Positions 60,149 through 64,000 of a DNA stretch of 64,000 nucleotides are shown here, piece after piece. Made by a program: the position numbers and the translations under genes. Location: NCBI RefSeq assembly GCF_943193015.1, contig NZ_CALPCM010000001.1, forward strand, positions 124,001 to 188,000, in the 5' to 3' direction. This DNA comes from Hominisplanchenecus_A murintestinalis. Its GTDB lineage: Bacteria > Bacillota > Clostridia > Lachnospirales > Lachnospiraceae. The notes beneath the pieces are model-generated. The model made no database searches. It was not told the origin of the DNA and saw nothing but the letters and a program-made list of their open reading frames with translations. Position 1 is the first letter of the stretch, and each line of letters opens with the position of its first letter.

Positions 60149-61261
60149 CTATCGTTCCGGTACAAGGGCGACATAGATGCCCTCACGTCTCATTGCATCA
60201 GCTTTGCGCAGTGTTTCTTCTCTGTTTTCTTTAGAGTAATGCAGCAAAACAGGTGTTTTTGCTGATGGGACGGCAATTTTCTGCCGCTCCAGTGCATTTA
60301 AAAGCTGGTTGACTACGACTACCATGCCAATGGCCGGCGCTTCTTTTCCAAAGTGTCCCAGAAGGCCGTCATAGCGCCCGCCCTTGACTACCGCGTCTCC
60401 GGTACCGAAGGTATATGCCCGGAAAATCACTCCGGTATAATACATATATTTACTCAGCATTCCCAAATCAAAGGATACATAGCGCTCTATCCCATAAATA
60501 CACAGAATATGGTAAATTTCTTCCAATCTGTTAAGAGCTGCCAGAGCACCTTCGTTGTGCGTCATAGTTCTGGCGGTTTCCAGCACCTCCATGTCCCCGC
60601 AGAGCTTTGGAAGCTGAATAAAAAGCTGTTTTAGGTTTTCTGGAATCTGTTGTTCTTCAAGGAGCTCTTCTACTCCGAAATTATTTTTATTAGAAATCAG
60701 GCGTCTCAGTTCCTCTGCTACTTCTGCATGGATTCCTGCTTCACGCAGAAGGCTTCCAAAAAATTCTGCATGCCCGATACTCACCTGAAATTCTTTCAGC
60801 CCTGCTCTTAACAGGCTTTCAATTGTCATGGCAATCACTTCTGCGTCAGAATCTACGGAATTGTCGCCGATTAGTTCTGCGCCAAGCTGGGTCGTTTCTT
60901 TTAAATGTCCCTGGTAGCTGGAATTGTTAATAAAGGTATTTCCCACATAGCAGAAACGGAAGGGGGCTGTCTCGCCGTTGAAATATTTGGCAGCCGCCCT
61001 TGCAATGGAGGGAGTAATATCCGGACGCAGAACCAGCGTATTTCCTTCTCTGTCAAAAAACTTATATAAATCTCGCGACGGAGTAGTTCCTACTTCCCTG
61101 CTGAATACGTCAAAAAATTCAAAAGTAGGCGTTTCAATATCACGGTAACCATATCTTTTCATAATTTCGTGGAGATGGTTCTGTAAGGTAAGCTTCCTTT
61201 CACATTCTCCGTCATAAATATCCCGTACACCTTCCGGTGTATGCAGCAATCTCTGTTCCAT
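60149..61261 (-). CDS. hisZ: ATP phosphoribosyltransferase regulatory subunit
   Basis: A 370-residue paralogue of histidyl-tRNA synthetase that forms an octamer with short HisG. The class II signatures are GTTPSRDLYKFFDREGN and LRPDITPSIARAAAKY; an anticodon-binding domain is lacking. A GGRYDGLLGHFG motif 3-like segment is present. It is the first gene of the his operon, preceded by a consensus promoter. Confidence 0.95.
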   Translation of the reverse strand: MEQRLLHTPEGVRDIYDGECERKLTLQNHLHEIMKRYGYRDIETPTFEFFDVFSREVGTTPSRDLYKFFDREGNTLVLRPDITPSIARAAAKYFNGETAPFRFCYVGNTFINNSSYQGHLKETTQLGAELIGDNSVDSDAEVIAMTIESLLRAGLKEFQVSIGHAEFFGSLLREAGIHAEVAEELRRLISNKNNFGVEELLEEQQIPENLKQLFIQLPKLCGDMEVLETARTMTHNEGALAALNRLEEIYHILCIYGIERYVSFDLGMLSKYMYYTGVIFRAYTFGTGDAVVKGGRYDGLLGHFGKEAPAIGMVVVVNQLLNALERQKIAVPSAKTPVLLHYSKENREETLRKADAMRREGIYVALVPER

Positions 61262-61330
61262 ACGGTATCCCCTCTCACTTTAATGATTCACAGTGTTAAT
61301 TTGGTATCATATTAAAATAAACCGAAATTC

Positions 61331-61359
61331 ATTATAAGTCACAGGGTCTAAAATGTCAA
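61331..61359 (-). promoter_or_regulatory. Consensus sigma-A promoter of the his operon
   Basis: On the - strand TTGACA and TATAAT, both perfect, are 17 bases apart. The -35 box overlaps the recU stop region. The leader of about 60 bases shows no His-codon run or T-box. Confidence 0.88.
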
Positions 61360-61889
61360 TCCCTGGCATCCAAATCCTTCTGAATGGTTTCCAGGTAAGG
61401 CACAAGTATACCTCCTGTAGAATGAATACGGAAATCCTGGTTCAATTCCTCGTAACGGAAGCTTTTTCTTCCTCCGCTTTTCGCCCTCTCCCAAAATCTG
61501 CGCATATCCGCATAGGGCAGATAAAATAACTCGTTCCTGGCCGTATAAAAAATAATCAGAAAAGAAATTCCGCCCTGTTTTTCAAATTGCTCCATAAACC
61601 GTACCTGGTGTTCATGGATATTTTGCAGGGCGAAAGTATTAGAGGTACATTCTTTTGCATCGAAGCATACGGGAATTCCCTGTACTGCGCCGATGTAATC
61701 TACCGTGCTCTTCTGGTCAAAATAGGCAAGAGTAATATGGCGGTGCTCTTTATCAATTTTAATTGGCGTGATGGGGGTAGGGATTTTCTGTATCAGCGCC
61801 AGTCCTTTCTCAAGATACTGCTCATTGGAGCGGTTAATCAAATCTTCCAGCGTGGAGCCGCGAAGCCCCCTGGAATTCCAGGTTGCCAT
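61356..61889 (-). CDS. recU: Holliday junction resolvase RecU
   Basis: A 177-residue PD-(D/E)xK nuclease. Family motifs are TWNSRGLRGSTLEDLINR at the N-terminus, KIPTPITPIKIDK, STVDYIG and the catalytic FDAKECTS. RecU resolves recombination junctions in Firmicutes. Its start lies 56 bases inside the 3' end of the RluA-family gene, and AAAGGAGATG about 11 bases before the ATG is the likely ribosome site. Confidence 0.95.
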   Translation of the reverse strand: MATWNSRGLRGSTLEDLINRSNEQYLEKGLALIQKIPTPITPIKIDKEHRHITLAYFDQKSTVDYIGAVQGIPVCFDAKECTSNTFALQNIHEHQVRFMEQFEKQGGISFLIIFYTARNELFYLPYADMRRFWERAKSGGRKSFRYEELNQDFRIHSTGGILVPYLETIQKDLDARD

Positions 61890-62856
61890 AGGTAAGTCCC
61901 ATCTCCTTTCGAATCCTGTCAAACTGTTTTGGCGGCGCGGCAGTAAAGCTTTTACAGGATAATTCCGAAAGCGCGCCTGAAAGTTCCGGGAGTTCCAGAC
62001 GCCAGGAGTGTAAAAGCTGATGTTTCAGACCGAACCGCCGCCTGAACTGCTCATTGACTGCGGCAAGACCATATTTCCCATCTCCTAAAATCGGATGTCC
62101 GATACTGGCCAGATGTGCGCGTATCTGGTGCGAACGCCCTGTAATCAGTTCCACCTCCAGGAGCGTAATCCCGCTGCCGGAGGATACCGGGCGGTACTTC
62201 GTGCAGATGGGAAGTGATTCTCCGTTCTGCTTTTCGGCGGTAATATGCACGGTATTTGTTTTTTTATTTTTCGAAAGATACCCTTTGACCAGGCATTCTT
62301 CTAATATTTCTCCGTATACCAGACAGAGATAGTATTTATGTAAGCTTCTGTTTTTGAAAATTTCACCCATATCCTGGAGGCCGGCCAGGGATTTTCCGGC
62401 GGCTGCGATACCGCTGGTATTTCTGTCCAGACGGTTGCACACGGAAGGACGGAAGACCTGAAGAGATTGTTCAGTCACACAGCCCTTTTGCATCAAATAT
62501 GAAATCAGGTGGTCTACCAGTGACACGTCCGTACTTTTAGCTTTCTGTGAAAGCATTCCGCAGGGCTTATTTATTAGGATAATATCGTCGTTTTCATATA
62601 CAATATCCAGATTTCCATGAGCAGGGGTGATTCTTACAGAGGAGAATTTTTCAATTGTTTCATCGGACAAAAACAGCTGTACTTCGTCGCCAAGCGCTGT
62701 TTTCTCACTGCCGTCTGCCTTTTTTCCGTTTAATGTAATATTTTTCTTGCGCAGCATCTTATAGAGAAAACTTTTTGGCGCAAGGTTTAAATACTTTGCC
62801 AGAAATTTGTCCAGACGCTGTCCTGCCTCATTTTTTGTAATCGCAATGGTTTTCAT
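61834..62856 (-). CDS. RluA family pseudouridine synthase
   Basis: A 340-residue enzyme with an N-terminal S4 domain (RLDKFLAKYLNLAPKSFLYK) and the catalytic Asp in NRLDRNTSGIAAA, plus LITGRSHQIRAHLASIGHP. It probably modifies 23S rRNA uridines (RluC/D-like). The last 40 residues overlap the recU start and form an extension beyond the usual catalytic domain. It is a second RluA paralogue in this window. Confidence 0.92.
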   Translation of the reverse strand: MKTIAITKNEAGQRLDKFLAKYLNLAPKSFLYKMLRKKNITLNGKKADGSEKTALGDEVQLFLSDETIEKFSSVRITPAHGNLDIVYENDDIILINKPCGMLSQKAKSTDVSLVDHLISYLMQKGCVTEQSLQVFRPSVCNRLDRNTSGIAAAGKSLAGLQDMGEIFKNRSLHKYYLCLVYGEILEECLVKGYLSKNKKTNTVHITAEKQNGESLPICTKYRPVSSGSGITLLEVELITGRSHQIRAHLASIGHPILGDGKYGLAAVNEQFRRRFGLKHQLLHSWRLELPELSGALSELSCKSFTAAPPKQFDRIRKEMGLTYGNLEFQGASRLHAGRFD

Positions 62857-62865
62857 GTACTTCTC

Positions 62866-63468
62866 CTAAAGGGAAATTGCCAGAATCGTATGTTTCACCA
62901 GCTCGCTCCGCGAAAGTTCCGGGTAGGATTCGTTCGGTGTATAGACGATGTCTTTTTCGACCGTTTCCCGCTGTTTTGCAAGGGAGGATACACGTTCGAG
63001 ATAAGGCTTTAAGTCCTTAAAAATCTTCACATCTGCTCGGTATCCGTTGCCTTTGAGGATTTCTTTGATGTGCTTTTCCGCAAACACGGTATCCGCATCC
63101 GGACGGCTGGTATAAGCCGCCACGTGGTAACCGCACACTACCAGGCTGTCTATGGGGGTATTCTTCTCATAAGCAGAAACCGTCAGCTCATAAGCTTTCA
63201 CCAGATCTCCGCTTCTCTCTTCTATCTGCTGATAGACAGCCGGATCCATAGATTTTTGCATCAGCATCATCACAAATCCTACTGCTGAGCGGGAAGCGGG
63301 CAGGCATCCCATGATTGCCACAAAGGTAAACATGTTCAGCCGCGTTCCGGTCTGCCAGAGCCCGGTAAAGAAAATGATGATGGGAATGGCAAACAGCCCA
63401 AAGGTAATCAGCCCTCTCTTTTTCTTTTGTGCCTTAATGTATCCAAATTCGCCTTTTTCTATCTTCAT
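62866..63468 (-). CDS. Membrane protein of unknown function
   Basis: A 200-residue protein starting after AAGGAG. Two hydrophobic segments at about residues 18-38 and 44-68 follow a basic N-terminus, leaving a cytoplasmic or external domain of about 130 residues with a YTPNESYPELSRSE tail. I recognise no family. It lies nine bases upstream of the RluA gene and is probably co-transcribed. Confidence 0.7.
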   Translation of the reverse strand: MKIEKGEFGYIKAQKKKRGLITFGLFAIPIIIFFTGLWQTGTRLNMFTFVAIMGCLPASRSAVGFVMMLMQKSMDPAVYQQIEERSGDLVKAYELTVSAYEKNTPIDSLVVCGYHVAAYTSRPDADTVFAEKHIKEILKGNGYRADVKIFKDLKPYLERVSSLAKQRETVEKDIVYTPNESYPELSRSELVKHTILAISL

Positions 63469-63489
63469 CTGTACTCCTTTTCTTTTTTA

Positions 63490-64000
63490 TCATGTGTCGA
63501 GCCGGGCGGCGGCAGCTATGATAACGGGATGGGGGACGATTTTACATAATAGAAAAAACAGCTTCATGCTCCATCCGTATATGGACAGGCTGCGTCCTGC
63601 CGCCCCGTCGCGGATAGCCTTTGCCACTACGTCTGCCGGGGCTTCCATCGTCCATTTTTTGTAGGCAGGCATCACTTCGATTTTTTCCGCACGTCTGTAA
63701 AATGGGGTGTCCACAGGTCCCGGGCATACACAGGTGACGGTAATCCCTTTGTCTTTCAGTTCTGCACGCAGAGCCCTGGAAAAGCTTAATACATAAGATT
63801 TTGACGCGGCATAAATCGCAAAGCCCGGCTGCGGCACAAATGCAGACGCTGAGGACATCTGGATAATCCGTGTTCTCCGGTGCATGTAGGGCAGGCATAC
63901 ATAGGTGACTGCCGTGAGCGCTTCACAGTTTAAACGCACGGTTTCTCTCTGAGCGTTCAAAGAAAGCTGGGAAAAGTCTCCGATGACTCCCATTCCCGCA
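63490..64000 (-). CDS. SDR family oxidoreductase (partial, N-terminus outside the window)
   Basis: The frame runs off the right edge; about 169 C-terminal residues are visible. The NAG motif of classical SDRs is seen at the edge (AGMGVIGDF), followed by the catalytic Ser in IIQMSSASAF and Tyr-x3-Lys in YAASKSYVLSF. The PGPVDTPFY loop binds NADP. The Rossmann GxxxGxG lies outside. The substrate is unknown. Confidence 0.85.
   Translation of the reverse strand, partial: AGMGVIGDFSQLSLNAQRETVRLNCEALTAVTYVCLPYMHRRTRIIQMSSASAFVPQPGFAIYAASKSYVLSFSRALRAELKDKGITVTCVCPGPVDTPFYRRAEKIEVMPAYKKWTMEAPADVVAKAIRDGAAGRSLSIYGWSMKLFFLLCKIVPHPVIIAAAARLDT

Overview
The window looks like a chromosomal segment of a low-to-mid GC Gram-positive bacterium of class Clostridia, most likely family Lachnospiraceae. 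The signs are Firmicutes-type Shine-Dalgarno sites, an L27 with a cleavable N-terminus next to its protease Prp, RecU, LexA with Bacillus-type SOS boxes, a sortase-type cell-wall anchor, and the short HisG plus HisZ pair. Species cannot be named from the sequence. I saw no rRNA, tRNA, CRISPR array, insertion sequence or prophage.

Bases 1-35,200 are almost entirely + strand. A nucleotide-sugar pair (partial WecB-like epimerase and an extended SDR) is followed by a FliD-like gene with a sigma-D-like -10 box. Next comes a tRNA-modification and mismatch-repair run (miaB, mutS, mutL, miaA), then a PLP enzyme and two flavoproteins. After radC there is a long cell-shape and division block: mreB, mreC, mreD, PBP2, minC, minD, minE, rodA, mgsA and a D,D-carboxypeptidase. 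A small P-loop protein and a lone DUF378 gene follow. The second division neighbourhood has an HlyD-like envelope protein, yggS, sepF and ylmH, then aroB, lspA, an rluD-like gene, a cytidylate-kinase-like gene and dtd. The half ends with a deoxynucleoside catabolic operon (cdd, deoB, deoC).

Bases 35,300-39,200 are the switch zone. They hold a XerS-like tyrosine recombinase, a C39 peptidase and the lexA locus. lexA is divergent from a LysM/YneA-like gene, with three LexA-box matches between them. Beyond this, every gene to the right edge is on the - strand: a drug-export-like protein, an MNT/HEPN pair, rsfS-yqeK-nadD, yhbY-obgE, rpmA-prp-rplU with an L21 leader, RNase G and two radical-SAM-associated genes. 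A 1,715-residue anchored surface protein, a secreted phosphodiester-glycosidase-like protein, niaR, a partial his operon (hisZ, G, D, B and a three-domain HisIE), recU, an RluA-type synthase, an unknown membrane protein and a partial SDR complete it.

The most notable observation is a perfect 16+16 bp inverted repeat at 32,871-32,905. Both arms contain the Firmicutes XerD half-site TTATGTAAACT. It lies 2.4 kb from the XerS-like recombinase and beside the point where gene strand flips from + to -. I propose it as the chromosome dimer resolution (dif) site of a single-recombinase Xer system at the replication terminus. Other points of interest are a HisA/HisF-like pseudo-enzyme domain fused to HisIE, catalytic-site substitutions in MreB and methylglyoxal synthase, a probable leaderless mRNA, a secreted protein with no normal start codon, and a dispersed palindromic repeat family.
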